Source: Anaerolineaceae bacterium
GTDB lineage: Bacteria; Chloroflexota; Anaerolineae; Anaerolineales; Anaerolineaceae
Assembly: GCA_029265815.1 (NCBI GenBank)
Contig: JAJUGU010000014.1
Span: forward strand, 1-33,069
DNA length: 33,069 nucleotides
Direction of reading: 5' to 3'
In this document: positions 32,834 to 33,069 of the stretch, one piece after another
Numbering within the stretch: position 1 is the stretch's first letter
Layout of the letters: each line of letters opens with the position of its first letter
Position numbers and translations under genes: made by a program
Notes under the pieces: generated by a model
Seen by the model: the letters and a program-made list of their open reading frames with translations, nothing else
What the model was told of the DNA's origin: nothing
Databases searched by the model: none

Positions 32834-33069
32834 CTCGCAAAGGCGCAAAGGCCACAAAGAAAACCTTGATCTATTACTCGCAAAGGCGCAAAGGCCTCAA
32901 AGAAAACCTTGATCTATTACTCGCAAAGGCGCAAAGGCCGCAAAGAAAACCTTGATCTATTACTCGCAAAGGCGCAAAGGCCGCAAAGAAAACCTTGATC
33001 TATTACTCGCAAAGGCGCAAAGGCCGCAAAGAAAACCTTGATCTATTACTCGCAAAGGCGCAAAGGCCG
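32834..33069. repeat. 43-bp tandem repeat, continuing past the window
   Basis: Five full copies of a 43-bp unit begin at 32834, 32877, 32920, 32963 and 33006, with a partial sixth from 33049. Each starts CTCGCAAAGGCGCAAAGGCC and continues to AACCTTGATCTATTA. Copies 3-5 are identical; copy 1 has ACAAAG and copy 2 has TCAAAG where the others have GCAAAG. Within each unit GCAAAGG recurs about every 8-9 bp. The array starts 3 nt after the stop codon of the HIT gene. No spacer diversity exists, so it is not CRISPR. Confidence 0.93.

Noticed and set aside
32834-33069. CRISPR array
   Set aside because: Units are head-to-tail with no variable spacers and no cas genes nearby.

Overview
This window looks like chromosome from a bacterium of the Chloroflexota, most likely class Anaerolineae. 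That placement is an inference from the gene mixture: a nucleoside-type BMP transporter with a TEAPAA-rich lipoprotein linker, a bacterial NurA/HerA pair, a split NAD synthetase, and rpsU next to infA. A 23S/16S tree would settle it. Mobile DNA is scarce: no transposase, integrase, tRNA or CRISPR array was found. Genes lie on both strands in short operons, many separated by clear hairpin terminators.

Layout. 1-1320: the 3' end of an rRNA operon (23S tail, complete 5S) that runs into an unusual tandem array of about 3.5 copies of a 166-169 bp unit carrying the 3' half of 5S plus an intrinsic terminator. 1322-1900: no convincing gene, perhaps coding remnants. 1953-6740 (minus): a BMP/nucleoside-type ABC importer (lipoprotein, ATPase, two permeases) with its own promoter. 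6808-7577 (plus): rpsU-infA. 7591-8004: an OsmC-like protein. 8155-8894: a cyclic-nucleotide-binding-fold protein coupled to a NifU-type Fe-S scaffold. 8976-11464: an Lgt-like membrane protein, then the glutaminase and synthetase halves of NAD+ synthetase. 11505-17763 (minus): an ABC-F ATPase, a WD40-like lipoprotein, a TIM-barrel glycosidase-like protein and a DHA2 MFS exporter. 17897-19570: an unassigned P-loop protein converging on a lipid-kinase-like gene. 19657-22715: a cobalamin riboswitch driving btuF-btuC-btuD, followed by a MoaD/ThiS-like protein. 23136-26062 (minus): a DUF4173-like membrane protein, a 48-residue membrane protein, an FmdB zinc ribbon and MntP. 26134-29715 (plus): nurA, a HAS-barrel-like protein, and herA. 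29785-30177: a GxxExxY gene with no normal start. 30319-32245 (minus): a DUF212 protein and xseBA. 32349-32831: a HIT hydrolase. 32834-33069: a 43-bp tandem repeat that runs off the end.

How the genes work together. The BMP genes form one complete importer, and the riboswitch with btuFCD forms a B12-uptake unit. Two separate genes supply ammonia production and NAD+ ligation. NurA and HerA form a DNA-end-processing nuclease/translocase, here with an extra protein that resembles HerA's own N-terminal barrel. The most notable points are the 5S/terminator array, the three-gene NurA-HAS-HerA operon, the start-less GxxExxY gene between A-rich and T-rich flanks, and two enzyme-like proteins (Lgt-like and glycosidase-like) that lack expected catalytic residues.
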